NCBI GenBank assembly: GCA_029990175.1
Contig: JARKIP010000017.1
Coordinates: forward strand, 17,316,001-17,380,000
DNA length: 64,000 nt
Reading direction: 5' to 3'
From: Petunia secreta
Lineage: Eukaryota > Streptophyta > Magnoliopsida > Solanales > Solanaceae
The notes beneath the pieces were generated by a model, which searched no databases, was not told where the DNA came from, and saw only the letters and a list, made by a program, of their open reading frames with translations. How positions within the stretch are numbered: the first letter of the stretch is position 1; every line of letters starts with the position of its first letter. The translations under genes were made by a program, and so were the position numbers. This document shows positions 20,346 through 31,199 of the stretch, in pieces.

Positions 20346-22810
20346 ATGGTACCTATAGCATTGAAATCGGAGGGTATATTTGACGAGTTGATTGACAACG
20401 TCATTGAACGCGGACAATTAACCTGTGATCGAGGCAATGTGTCCATTAGTTATATGCTTGGTGCTGCACCTGTGACGGGGAAAATAGCTCCTTCATTTAT
20501 TAGGAATGACAGTGATCTGCGTATATATCTGCTAGATGTAGATGGTAATGGAAGTAGGCCTATTATTTATATTTCGATAGTCAAGGGGTCCACCCCATCT
20601 TCAAATGTTGATGCAACATCTTTTATAGGAGTTGATGATGATCAATGGGATGATATTTTTAGGCCTATGGTTGAGGATAGTGGATATTATCCCGCGTACG
20701 TGGATAAAGAGGAGAGTACCGACATTGATGAAAGTGATGAATCTGAGCATGACGGGCCTACTCAAATGCATACTGATGTTGTTGGGGGTCTGCTGAAACA
20801 GAGTCCAGTAATATCCTTAATTATGATACATGTTTTTATAAGGGTAAAATACTCTTGAACAAGAATGAGTTGGTTCGCTCATTGAAGTTAGCGGCAATTA
20901 AGAAAATGTATACTTTCCGCACAAAGAAGAGTACAAAATTTTTTTTATTCGGTGGGATATGCATCGCTGAAAAACAAGTGGATGGTACGCACTATGAAGT
21001 ACCAAAATTCTAATAAATTTAAGATCACCAAGTACTGTGGTGATCACACATGTGGGATAGAGAATACTACGAGCCACCATCCTCAAGCTTCGACAAAGGC
21101 CATCACTCGTCTTGTTAAAAATAGGTTTATTAGAAACAAGGGTCCATCGACTAAAGATATCAACGCGATTGCTAGTCATAATTTGAAAATAAATGTTAGT
21201 TATTGGAAGACTTGGAGGGTATGGGACATTGCAAGGGCCATGGTGAGAGGGATGGCGGAGTACGGGTATGCTTCTTTAGATGCATATCAGTTTGCAATCG
21301 AAAGAGAAAATCCCAAAAGTCATGTCCAACTGGTTGTGAATGATGACTATTCATTTTATTATTTTTTCATATCATTAGGTGCTTGGATTAGAGGATATCA
21401 TCATTTAAGAAAGGTAATATCAGTTGATGGTACTCATTTGTTAGGGGGCCTTACGGAAGTGTAATGTTTGTTGTGGTGGCACTAGACACGAAGAACCATT
21501 TTTTCCGTTGGCATATTGTGTGGTCGATGTGGAGTGCGAAAATTCTTGGACTTTCTTTTTTCGGAACCTACAGGCGGTGGTACCTCATTTCGTTATTTTT
21601 ACATATCATTCGGGGCTTGGGTTAGAGGATATCATTATTTGAGAAAGGTAATATCTGTTGATAGCACTCATTTGTCAGGGCCTTACGAAGGTGTAATGTT
21701 GGATGCGGTGGCACTGGACAAGGAGAACTATATTTTCTGTTGGTGTTTTGTGTGGTCGATGTGGAGTGCGATGATTCTTGGACCTTCTTCTTTTGGAACC
21801 TGCAAGTGGTGGCACCAAACAGTCCAGAGCTGTGCATCATCTCTGATCGCACTAGTAGCATAGCTAACAAAATTTCAAGGGTTTACTCTCAAGCGCATCA
21901 TGGATTTTTCATGAGGCACCTTGCTGATAACATTCGTAAAAGATTTAGGAGTGATTTTATGGATAATTATTATATTGCAGCTCAAGCATATAGCCAAGAG
22001 ATTTTTGATAAAGAACTAAACAAGCTTAGTGAAAAAAATGCAGCGGCTGTTGACTGTCTTGAAGGCGTTGGACCAGAAAAATGGAGCAGGGCATATTTCC
22101 CAGGTCACAGGTACAAGATGATCACCACTAATATTTCAGAATCTATAAACGCAATGTACTTGGACGAAAGGGAATCTCCGATTGTCACTCTGTTTAATTC
22201 TATTAATAAGAGGTTCCATGAAATTTTCATGAAGCGTTGTGCATTTGTCAACAAGGTGAACGCCATCTTAGTTCCTGGAATTAAGAAGCTGCTCAGGAAT
22301 CATATGGGTCTTGCCAGTATTCTTGTGGCATATAACCTGGACAACAGTGATTTTGCTTTTATGGGAGAAGATGAGCCTAAGGATATACTAACAAGGAAAA
22401 TTGTGAGTCTAAGTAGAAAGACCTGTTCATGTACGCAATTTGACTTGGACATGATCCCGTGCATCTATGCATTGGCAGTGATTCGCTTCGCCTTTGGAGA
22501 TGAGTATGGTAGCTTTCTTTACCAATACACCTCTGAGTATTATAGGAGAGAATTGTACCTTCTTGCACATGGACATAATACTCGTCCCATTCCTCCGGAA
22601 GAAAAATGGATTCTGCCACCCGATTATACGCCGGTAACCATAAGGCCACCTCAGGTTAATGTCAAAATAGACAGGAAAAGAGTTAAGCGCATTCCATCGA
22701 TGGGGGAGGAATCATATACGTCCACGAAAAGAAAGAATTGATGTTCAAAATGTAAACGACCCGGCCACAAAAAAACAACTTACCCTCTTGCTCAAAATAC
22801 ATGGTGATTT
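20346..22810 (+). pseudogene. MuDR-type (MULE) transposase, decayed
   Basis: The start ATGGTACC at 20346 opens an N-terminal part with an acidic tail (to 20858). The DNA-binding part follows from about 20870 (KKMYTFRTKKSTKFF) and 20952-21464 (KITKYCGDHTCGIENT, then the INVSYWKTWRVWDIAR block). The catalytic region (ISVDGTHLLG, then ELCIISDRTSSIANK) runs into the long frame 21740-22741. The SWIM finger at about 22426-22480 reads CSC then PCIY, so its histidine is replaced by tyrosine. A final zinc knuckle CSKCKRPGHKKTTY (22741-22785) lacks its last cysteine. A 233-bp tandem duplication disrupts the middle. The enzyme would bind the terminal repeats and move the element; this copy cannot. Confidence 0.88.
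21340..21805 (+). repeat. 233-bp tandem duplication inside the transposase
   Basis: Copy one (about 21340-21572) and copy two (about 21573-21805) are head to tail. Shared landmarks are ATATCATTNGG-GCTTGG (21369 and 21603), AGAAAGGTAATATC (21410 and 21643) and GTGTGGTCGATGTGGAGTGCG (21518 and 21751). Each copy codes for the segment that holds the first catalytic aspartate. The first reads VDGTHL, the second VDSTHL. The two copies differ at many positions, so the duplication is not recent. Confidence 0.88.
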
Positions 22811-22880
22811 ATTGCTATTTTTTAAGTGTAATAATTTATTTATGAAGGTTTGTTATGTACTTGTCAATTGACTAATTTAG
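22811..22880. other. 3' flank of the MULE transposase
   Basis: Short AT-rich flank after the zinc knuckle remnant, with no further coding sign. Confidence 0.3.
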
Positions 22881-22889
22881 ATATGTTCG

Positions 22890-23375
22890 CTTCTAAATTA
22901 CATGTGTTTACTCCGTCGTATTGTTTAATATACTTAGATATGTTGACAATAGAGTCTTGATGCACTAAAAATTGGTATTGTTTGGCCATGTGTAGTTGAC
23001 AATCGATCATAACGTGGTTGACAATGAACTTTAACTGGCTTATTGATATCTGTAATTGCAAATTTTTTTGGACAACTAGAAACAAAATAGTGTATAAACT
23101 ACTATACACAGTCTACACAAAATAGATGTTGGATTTATATTATATGTGTTTACTCTGTCTTATTGTTTAATATACTTGGATATGTTGACAATAAAGTCTT
23201 GATGCGCTAGAAAATGGTGTTTTTTGGCCAAGTATGTGTAGTGGACAATCGATCATAAAGTCGTTGACATTGAACTTTAGCTGGCTTTATTGATATTTGC
23301 AGTTGCAAAGTTTTTTGGACAACTAAGAAAAAAATAGTGCATAAACTACTATACATGATTTACACTAAATAGATG
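22890..23375. repeat. Two-copy tandem repeat of 241 bp
   Basis: The unit starts near ATGTGTTTACTC, includes TATGTTGACAATA, GACAATCGATCATAA and TTTTTTGGACAACTA, and ends near ATAGATGTT. Landmarks recur at 22902 and 23143. Identity looks about 85 percent by eye. It lies 3' of the MULE transposase and has no open frame. Confidence 0.85.
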
Positions 23376-23697
23376 TTAAATTGAATATTTACCTCTTAAG
23401 TTGGCTATTCGATCGTATATCAAAATTTCATTGACTAAAGACAACACAATATTTCAATCGTAATGATAACTAAGTGCCGTATATTAATGGACAAAAAACT
23501 TAATGAATAAGCTAAGTGTATTGAGTGGTAGATAATAGGTCAGTGTGTAAATGTGTCGGGTAAATTAAAGGATGCACTGCCCAAGTCGCAAGTCCCGTCG
23601 GATTTAATGGATGAAAGGGAAAAGTCTCTCCGAGAACAGTGCTTAATCATGATTGTTAGACCCCTCCCCCATCCCTATCCCTTCACCTTCTTTATCT

Positions 23698-23706
23698 ATA
23701 AATAGG
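23698..23706 (+). promoter_or_regulatory. TATA box (TATAAATAG) of the locus at 23784
   Basis: TATAAATAG lies 78 bases upstream of the ATG and is followed by a T- and C-rich leader, a normal plant core promoter arrangement. Confidence 0.6.
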
Positions 23707-23783
23707 ATCATTTTTTACTCTTTTTTTCCACACAATTTCAACTAATAAATCTCAACTTTTCTAAAGTTTTTTTCTCAACAATA

Positions 23784-24047
23784 ATGGTGCACCCACCCAC
23801 CCAAGAAGCACTCCTCATCCGCCAAGCACTTGGCATACTCATACGAACTATAAACGAGGATAGGCTGCATTAAGTGATGAACATTAGGCGCATTGCACTT
23901 ATACTTCGTGCATTGTGCCTCCGCAGCAGTATCGACTCCAACGACCTCATCACCCCCTGGTTCCCCTTAATTTATATGTTTATTGTAAGTATTTTATTTT
24001 TTGTTAATTTAAAGAGCTTTCTGATTAAAGAAAACTCTATATTGTAA
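23784..24047 (+). pseudogene. Small TATA-driven gene with an in-frame stop, unknown function
   Basis: The ATG at 23784 opens MVHPPTQEALLIRQALGI and reaches TAA at 23871-23873. The same frame then goes on without a stop to 24047, giving VMNIRRIALILRALCLR, SSIDSNDLITPWF and a hydrophobic end. The Leu/Ile/Arg-rich composition on both sides of the stop suggests a single former gene of about 87 codons, or that the frame continued into an intron at the GTAAGT near 23976. No known domain is recognised. It sits 1 kb downstream of the MULE transposase, so capture by, or membership of, a large MULE is possible. Confidence 0.45.
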
Positions 24048-24154
24048 ATTATTAAAAAATATATGAATGGAATGGGGGGAATTTTGTTGTTGGCATACAT
24101 GTTTGTGTTGCTGTTGTTTTTTCCTGTTTCTGCTTGTTTTCATCGAAGAAGATA

Positions 24155-24560
24155 ACTGGATCTATTTAACATAATAACAGACCTACTGAAGTCTATAAGC
24201 AACTAAACGTGGAGACCAGGAGAAATTTATGACGTTACCTAAAATAGATCTGATGAACCTGATAATAAATGATCTGGAATTTATAAACAACTAAACAAAC
24301 ATAGAATCATGGAAAAAGTGTAATTAATTTAAAACGTATGTACTGATGTCTCCACATGTCCTCTTGCTTATAGATCTGATTAAAGTGATAATAAACAAAT
24401 TAAAGTGCTTAAACAACTAAACATAGACGCAAGATTTTTGAAGATCTAATGAACTTGATAATAAATGATCTGATGTTTATAAACAACTAAACATAAAGTC
24501 ATGGAAAAAGTTTCTTCTTGCTTATAGATCTGATAAAAGGGATAATAAACTACGTCAAGT
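24155..24560. repeat. Irregular tandem repeat around a GATCTGAT core
   Basis: At least four diverged units of roughly 85-120 bp share the order TAGATCTGAT, GATAATAAA, then AAACAACTAAACATA and often ATCATGGAAAAAGT. Clear starts lie near 24247, 24370, 24450 and 24525. It is non-coding. Confidence 0.65.
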
Positions 24561-25640
24561 ATACAAACAACCAAAATAAAGACAAGCATTGTTATACAGA
24601 AGTTATAAATTTGGTAATTCACAGTTCGACTGGTATGCAATTGAGAGACAAATATACAAAATTCATGTATAATATTCAATTTGGAATTGTAAAGTTCTAA
24701 AATCACTATGGAATTCAACACTTGGTTTAATATGACTGAGACAATACTTTTTCTAATAATATAATTTTAACATCACATAATTATAATAATAACATTAGGT
24801 ATGCTGGTGTTCTAACAATGTGGTGAATTATAAAAAAAATATATAAATGACTCCAGTCAAATCATCTAGATTGTCAATAGTGGACAATTCACCTTCTTAA
24901 GGTGTATCAATAACTGTAGTGATTAAGGATTAAATTAAAGTGTTAATGTGTATTGGTTCGTTTAAGAAGCCCTAAACATATAAATAATTCATTACAAAAG
25001 GTGGGTGGTGTTATTAATCTATATAACTAAAACAATATATTAGTTGCTTCTCACACTATGGTTATCTTCAATATATAGGGAAAGAGGTCTTGTCACACCC
25101 CTTATCATTTGTATACGTTTAATAACGAACGTAATCCAATGTTATTTATCATCACTATAGTGTTAGGCTATATTAATCCATATAACTCACTCAAAGCATT
25201 GCCCGCTTCTCACATTACGATCTTCTTCCATGCTTAGAGAAAAAGCTCTTGCTTTCTCATAACCTTAGCACCAGTATGCCTTGTATCATATAAATCATCC
25301 AATGTCACTCTTTATCAATTTTATTGACCATTATTAAGATACATTATGCAACAACTTTGTCATGTGGATGGTTTCCTAGTTTGTGGACCAATCAATTACA
25401 ACTTAATAGTGTTTAATATTTGTTTTTTATCTTATTTTAAGGAATACTATATGAGTTTACAATCAACAGGATTATATTGACGATAAAAAATAGTGCAATA
25501 TTCGATCGTTGATAATTTAAACATCAAGCCAAAAATACTCAACACCCTAGAGCCCAAACCACAAACCCCAAGCGCGTGGACCCCAAACCCTAAATGTCAA
25601 ATGCATGCGTGACAATATCCTGAACGGTAACATTTCAAAA
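24561..25640. other. AT-rich stretch with a weak duplicated block
   Basis: No gene is supported. Two diverged blocks near 25010-25110 and 25150-25265 share TTAATC-ATATAAC, TTGC-CTTCTCACA and AGAGAAA-GGTCTTG elements, which points to an old local duplication. Confidence 0.35.
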
Positions 25641-25845
25641 CACATATGTTCAATAAGCATACAATAGACCAAACTTGTGTTGATTACCATCTTCAAATTA
25701 GGTTTGTCTTTAATTTTTTTATTTTTAATTTTTCAACTATAACATTCGTTTGCAACGATAAAGAAATTTCCGCAAATATAAACTACCGAGTAAATTTAAT
25801 TTCTCTCTCATCCGTCTATCATCAACTGCGATAATAAAACACAAA

Positions 25846-26320
25846 ATGTCCCAGACCTCACAATCTGCATTTTCTTCTTCGGTGGAACCTGATATATGCC
25901 ATTGGGTTAAAACAAGAAGCGGAAAACATGAAGGACCCAAACAAATCCTGCTCGCAGATTTTGGGGTTGTCGTACGCCGAAGGTAGGTAATTATTTACAT
26001 CTATTAAAATTTTCACTAAATACTAAACAAACATTGCTAATTTTTGGGCTACTAGGGACAATGGTGGATGTGATTACTTTAGGTGGCATGATGGTCCACT
26101 TCCTCAAGAAATAAGAGAAGTGTTTTTCAGATTAGCCTCTAGGGTAGAAGGAGCTGCGAGGTTTGATTTCACTCAAAAGATCCATGAATATGAAGAACAA
26201 GTGAAACTTCTTAGAATTCTGCTTTTCGAGGCTGAGGAACACAGGGATTTCCTCAAAACCCAACTCAGTGAAGTTCAAATGGAGAAGAAACGACTGCAGG
26301 TGAAGTTGAAGGAGGTTTAG
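25846..26320 (+). CDS. Small GRF-zinc-finger-like protein with coiled-coil tail (two exons)
   Basis: Exon 1 runs 25846-25982 and exon 2 26056-26320, joined across a 73-bp GT-AG intron (GTAGGTAA ... GGGCTACTAG) with phase kept. The product is 133 residues. Residues 18-60 give DICHWVKTRSGKHEGPK and then RDNGGCDYFRWHDG, which matches the spacing of a GRF-type zinc finger (Cys ... Gly ... Cys-X-Phe/Tyr-Phe-X-Trp-X-Asp), although one cysteine of the usual first pair is missing. The last half, about residues 75-133, is a charged heptad-like coiled coil. Plants have many such short GRF-coiled-coil proteins of unknown role, probably nucleic-acid binding. The intact intron and frame make it the best protein-coding candidate of this region. 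Confidence 0.6.
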
Positions 26321-26679
26321 GTGCAATGGGATTGAATTGAGAAGTTGATGCATAGGCTTCTTATTGGAGCAGTATTTTGCTTAGCCTGTAAATAGTGGGT
26401 CTAATTAATTTTGTTAAAGTATTAATAATTTAATTATCTTGTTTGTTTGATTGATCACTGTGCTCCACTCAATCTTTTGCTCTGTTTTTTAAATGTTTAT
26501 AATACGCAATCCGTGGTAGACAATACAATCTACAAGTGGAACAATAAAATCAAACTTAAAACATGGACAAGTGGTGGACAATCAAAAACATAACAGAAAC
26601 TAAGATTAACAATACATAAAAAGGCTAGAAAGATTAAACATAAAAATGTACAATATTACTTTCTATTATAACACAACGA

Positions 26680-26950
26680 CTAGTTTGGTGGATTAGTGTC
26701 GTCCATGAAATTTGGTGAATTGGGTGGAGATGCGTCTTCCTCTATGACATTTGCCTCAGGATGTGGTGGTACACCAAGTGCATCCAGTTTGTGGTTGATC
26801 GCTTTGATTTGATTCAACATGTCATGGGTGTCTACCCATAAGCAATCTCTATACCTCCGCACTTGGTGCCATATATAACCAACATCGCCTTGCAAAAACA
26901 ATAATTTCTTAGCAATATCACGCGAGTTGGATGGTCCGGCGATTTTGGTA
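26680..26950 (-). pseudogene. Small TATA-driven locus without a usable start codon
   Basis: A minus-strand frame ends PHPEANVIEEDASPPNSPNF then MDDTNPPN and a stop at 26680. It stays open up to about 26950, where an in-frame TAG occurs. No ATG is found in frame before HDMLNQIKAINHKLDALG near 26820, so either translation starts there (about 47 residues) or the true start has been lost. The helical N-terminal part could be a short coiled coil. A TATA box is at 27024-27031. No family is recognised. Confidence 0.4.
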
Positions 26951-27023
26951 GACTAATTGATAGTTTGAATGGAGATTGTTTGAATTGAAAATAGAATGGA
27001 AGAGGCACACATATTTGGGGGTT

Positions 27024-27031
27024 TTATATAG
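27024..27031 (-). promoter_or_regulatory. TATA box (TATATAAA) of the minus-strand locus
   Basis: The minus strand reads CTCTATATAAAACCCCC and is followed by a C- and T-rich leader, like the leader at 23.7 kb. Confidence 0.55.
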
Positions 27032-27039
27032 AGATGACC

Positions 27040-27369
27040 TTGAAGATTTACAAAGGTTAGTGAAGAGGCACTAATTGTTGAACCAATTAGACTCTGCCAC
27101 ACGCTTTTATTATCTACCGCAAAATCTACGTAGCCTACTGGCTAAGTTTCACGTCTATTAATAAACTTCTATGTTGTTATAATTGTTTAAAATATTATTT
27201 TGTCTTCAGTCTATGCTCGAACACTATCCAACTTAATAAATCGAACTATATAGACGAAGGCGCATAAAATTGAAACTATAGCCAATAGTTAGGTCTATTT
27301 CGATGATAGACCTATAATAGTGAACAATCAACTACTGTGGTTTTCCAGATTTTTTAGATTATTGAGGGA
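27040..27369. other. Spacer with no recognisable feature
   Basis: About 330 bases of AT-rich sequence between the small locus and the start of the inverted arm. No open frame or repeat relation was found. Confidence 0.3.
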
Positions 27370-28719
27370 TCCACGATCGCTTGCATGCTGCTTGACTACA
27401 CTAAAAGTAACAATACAAGTACGCATAAAAATATTGATGAACGTACATTTCATTAATATCAAACATCCCGTAGGCTCATAATATACAATTAAGTTCTTTC
27501 GAATACAATACTATTCATTGTTACATTCTTAAGAAACTAAAAGTCTAAAACTGCAAGTTCCTTTAAATTTTTGCAGTCGGAGACTCTTCATCTGGATTGT
27601 AGCTCTTGCATTGAAGTTTCTCTTGCATTCATAAGAAAATATTACTGACATAAAGTAATACCCCAAGCAACAACATCTTCGCGACGCTTAGCCACGAGAG
27701 TCAGAAAATCAGTTCAACTGAGGAATCCCTCAGTAAAATAGCGTAGGAAGCAGAACACAGGAAGTGAGTTTTATCTGGAATCGCCTGGAAAGACTCCAAT
27801 GAGGAACCCGCCAGTGGCCGCAGGAACACCATGTTCCCCATCTTCTCCGGATGATAGGAAGCTGATGAAATCCCCGAAACTGCAGAACAGGGAAGAGTTG
27901 TACAGCCACCCTAAATGCCACAGTTTCTTTGAAATTTGTTGAACATCAACCGCCCGTAGAAGGAGATTATACCAGAACTGACGCATTCCTCATACAAATG
28001 GAGTTGCTTCCAAGACTATGGCCTTATGCAACCAAAAGACGAGCAGATGCAGAAGTCTTGATGGGTTGGCTTTCTTCTACTGGGGAACTCTACATGACAA
28101 GAGGAATATCACAGGAACTGTCGTGTTAGAAGTTGAGTGCAGCATGATCAGCGAACATGCTACATTGAAGACATTCCAAAGAAAATTACGATCTCGATCA
28201 AACTTCATGACTCGGGGGACTCTTTTCATCCAATCATGGATGGAGAAACAAAAGAAAAGGGCTGTACAAATTCCCTCATTTACAATTTTCTCATACACCA
28301 TCCATTCTGAATGAAGGAGTATTCTGGAAATATTGGACCAAGATAAAAGACAAACATTTTGAAGATGAAGGAATTATTCTCTCATAAGAAATCCTTGGAA
28401 GGGATGAAGTATTTTTCTGAAGAAGATTTATGATTTCGCACAATTATGAAGCCTCTATTTATAGGGGGAATACGATAATAATGAAGTGTGAAATGGTTAA
28501 GCATAATTCTGACCTGAAGATATAAAAGGATTTGGTGCAGTGAAAGGTGTTCTCGAAAGGTGCATGGAATCGATGTCAGAAGAAGACACACAAAGTTTTT
28601 GAACAAATCAAGCGCCAGTCTCGATCAATGAGACCGCGAGTTTGAAGAAGTCGGTGAGATATCTTTTCACATCCTTTTTGCATAACTCTTTTACTTCTCG
28701 ACTGCTTACGAAAACACTC
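27370..28719 (-). repeat. Left arm of a 1.35-kb inverted repeat around an LTR
   Basis: Reverse complemented, this stretch follows the right arm (29222-30575) for its whole length. Paired landmarks are GAAGTAAAAG (28693 region against 29248), the TATA sequence CCTATAAATAGAGGCTTC (minus strand, about 28450-28467, against 29471-29488), a frame with IHDWMKRVPRV against ICDWMNSVPRV, and AATTGTATATTATGAGCCTAC (about 27470 against 30465). Identity is perhaps 70-75 percent by eye. The arm stops about 18 bases short of the LTR-proximal end of the right arm, exactly lacking the polypurine tract. Confidence 0.8.
28454..28467 (-). promoter_or_regulatory. TATA box in the left arm
   Basis: The minus strand reads CCCTATAAATAGAGG. 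It is paired with the plus-strand TATA box at 29471 in the right arm. Confidence 0.5.
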
Positions 28720-29204
28720 TGTTTATGCCCAAAATTGGACGTCTAGGTTAAACACTTAAGTTTATTAATGGGTCACAGGAAATAAAGTAAATACGACGTA
28801 AAAGTAAGTAAACAGAGTGGAAAATAATAGTCAAGAAAGTAAAAGACTTTTATTCCTTTATAATAGCCAGATTTAGTGGTGAATCGCGTGATGTACAATA
28901 AAATATAAGGAGGGGTATTTATAGTAGTGATTATTTAGTTCTAATTATGGTAAAATACAAAGACTAATGAGGCTCATGGGCCTATAAACTCAAGGGGGTG
29001 ATATATACGAAACCCGAACTAGGAGACTGTAACCCTAAGACGGCAGGATGTATGCCTTGTGTCTTACACCCGTACCGCCTGAATGGTCGTAACTCGTAGA
29101 ATAGGAGTGTATCCTTTGTCCCCACTGACTGTGTAGGATAAGCCTAGTCTCGCCAGCTGGACTCTTATCCCCGTAACTATATGTAGCGTATTTTTGTCCA
29201 CACA
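28720..29204 (-). repeat. 3' LTR (485 bp) of the Tat-type gypsy element
   Basis: Read on the minus strand it goes from TGTGTGGACAAAAATACG to GGGCATAAACA. It has a TATA sequence CTATAAATACCCCTCC (minus strand, near 28910-28925). A polypurine tract lies directly on its internal (right) side, which fixes it as the 3' LTR of a minus-strand element. The other LTR is not in the window. Confidence 0.7.
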
Positions 29205-29220
29205 GTCAGTCCCCCCACTT
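29205..29220 (-). other. Polypurine tract of the Tat-type element
   Basis: On the minus strand AAGTGGGGGGACTGAC directly precedes the TGTGTGG start of the LTR. The long G run and position fit. Confidence 0.75.
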
Positions 29221-29221
29221 G

Positions 29222-30575
29222 CTGAGTGCTGAAGCAAGTAGTCAGGAAGTAAAAGCAGTGTGAATGATATCTCACCAACTCCTTGAAATTAGCAGTCTCT
29301 TTGACCAAGAATGATGCTGATTTATTTGAGAACTCCACGTATCTTCATCTGATTGGTTGATGTCGATTCCATGCACCTTTCCAAGAATGCTTTTTGCTGT
29401 GTTGAATCGTTTCATATCTCAAGCCATAACTATGCTTGACCGTTTCATGATCCATTCTTATCTCTTACAGCCTATAAATAGAGGCTTCGTGGTTGTGGCA
29501 GAATCACAAATCCTCTTCAGAAAAATACTTCATTTTTTCCTTATGAAAGAATGGCTCTTTTATATTAAAAAAAGATTTCCCTTAATCCTGGTTTAATATT
29601 CCTAAAAAACTCCTTCATTCTGAATGGATGGATTATGAGAAAATTGTAGGGAAAAGACCATCTAAAGTTTTCTTCTTCTCTTCCTCCATTTGTGATTGGA
29701 TGAATAGTGTCCCCCGAGTCAGAATGTTCTTCAGAACATGTGCACTGATTACGATGTTCTCTTTTTTTAACATAGCGGTTGCTGTGATATTCCTCTTGTC
29801 ATGCGGGGTCAGAACGGCTGGCCCTTTCAGCAGTCATGAGGTTTCTCCGTCAGGATTTTTCTGGTGTTTTGGTAGCTCCTTTTACGGTGTAGCGTTGTAG
29901 CCCACGTGCCTAGCTCCATTCCGTGGTAGGAAAGAGGATATAGCTTCAAGCCATGTGTGGATTAGTGAGTCACCGAGCTCTAACTCTGCTCGTGGTTTGG
30001 GGCTGTCTCTTGGTTTGGTTGATTCTGTCGTTCTGGGATACCCGAGGGAAGAGGCTCCCTTTGTGTAGGTTCCCAAATCAAGCCTTCTCATCCTCAATGA
30101 TCTCCCGATTGCGCTAGAAGATCAACGGTGCAATACACTCTCGTTTGACCAGCAGGGATTGAAGCAGATGTTCAAGTTTTCTTTCTAAGTTCAATGGATG
30201 TGATGGGGAAGAATATGTCTGCACTCAGACGCTTCTGAGGATCCTTGCTTTGATCAAGTGTGTGGGGTTCGGTCGTGCACCTCGAAGAAATTCTTGGGCG
30301 CACATATCACCGGCCACCAGGGAGTGCTCCGGACTACATTACGGCTTGTAGCTACAATCCATAGTCAAGACCTTCAGCCGTGCATATCCTGCGAAGCTTA
30401 TAGTTTTTAGCCTTTTCTTTCTATTTTTTTGAAAATTGTTATGAAAAATATTGTATTCAGGAAGAACTAATTGTATATTATGAGCCTACAGGCTATTTGT
30501 TATTAATGAAACGAATGTCCATTAATGTCTTTATGTGTAGTTGTATAGTTTAAGCAGCATGTTTTGTGTGCCTTT
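29222..30575 (+). repeat. Right arm of the inverted repeat (3' spacer of the Tat-type element)
   Basis: This is the non-pol spacer between integrase and the 3' LTR of the minus-strand element. It carries its own plus-strand TATA box (CCTATAAATAGAGG, 29471) and plus-strand frames at 29357-29596 and 29628-29900, antisense to the element's pol genes. The counterpart frames are present in the left arm. Tat-lineage elements in other plants are known to carry extra, sometimes antisense, ORFs in this place, so the frames could be their remnants. The products resemble nothing I know. Confidence 0.6.
29471..29482 (+). promoter_or_regulatory. Antisense TATA box in the Tat 3' spacer
   Basis: CCTATAAATAGA on the plus strand, opposite to the element's transcription, conserved in the left arm. 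Confidence 0.5.
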
Positions 30576-31180
30576 CTGGAGTAGTGTCTTTAAATGATGG
30601 GTGTGCCTACTGAACGGAACTTTATTTGCATCAGTGATTGACGGCTTGTATTGTACCTGTGATAGACGGCTTTATTTTTCCCACAATGGGATGACTTTAG
30701 CCCGTGTAGGAACAGGGCATTTTTGCGTTCCGATTCGAAACGTCGTTTCTTGTTTACTCGAGTATTTTAAGACTTCTGGCACTTTGCGGGCGGGCATCCC
30801 TACCGGCATGTAGGTGCAAACTTATTGAATTGACGAGTTCAACTTACGAATAATGTCTTGTGGCTGAGCTAGACGTGATGTAGCTCTAAGTGAGTAGCTT
30901 ACCATACTTTTTGTAGCGAAAAGTGGGTGTATTACTTCAACTTATGTCTTGTTGGGGCTATCAATATTTGGATCGTAGATGAATCTAAATTGTAATTATA
31001 AAAATGACTAAGTAAAATAGTGATTTTATTGATAAATAGGGGCGCGAGGTCTGAACTGTTGTGGGTAAAAACCCGTAACATAGCTGACAAGTATGTAAAT
31101 ACTTTGATCAAAATTAAAAAGATACTAAAGAGTTAATTAAAGTAAATACTGAGAAGGAATATATTTCCATTGTTGAGCGG
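30576..31180. other. Part of the Tat-type 3' spacer without features
   Basis: About 600 bases between the end of the inverted homology and the integrase remnant. A 70-codon frame at 30601-30813 on the plus strand is not recognisable. I see nothing else. Confidence 0.3.
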
Positions 31181-31199
31181 AGGTATCTGGGAGAGCTTT

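Noticed and set aside
20346..22741. FAR1/FHY3-type transcription factor instead of a transposase
   Set aside because: These domesticated proteins share the MULE core, but here the frame is broken by a duplication, and the SWIM histidine and knuckle cysteine are lost, so a working domesticated gene is unlikely.
25541..25595. Telomere-like ACCCTA/CCCTAAA pieces
   Set aside because: Only two or three imperfect motifs are present, with no run of the seven-base telomere unit.
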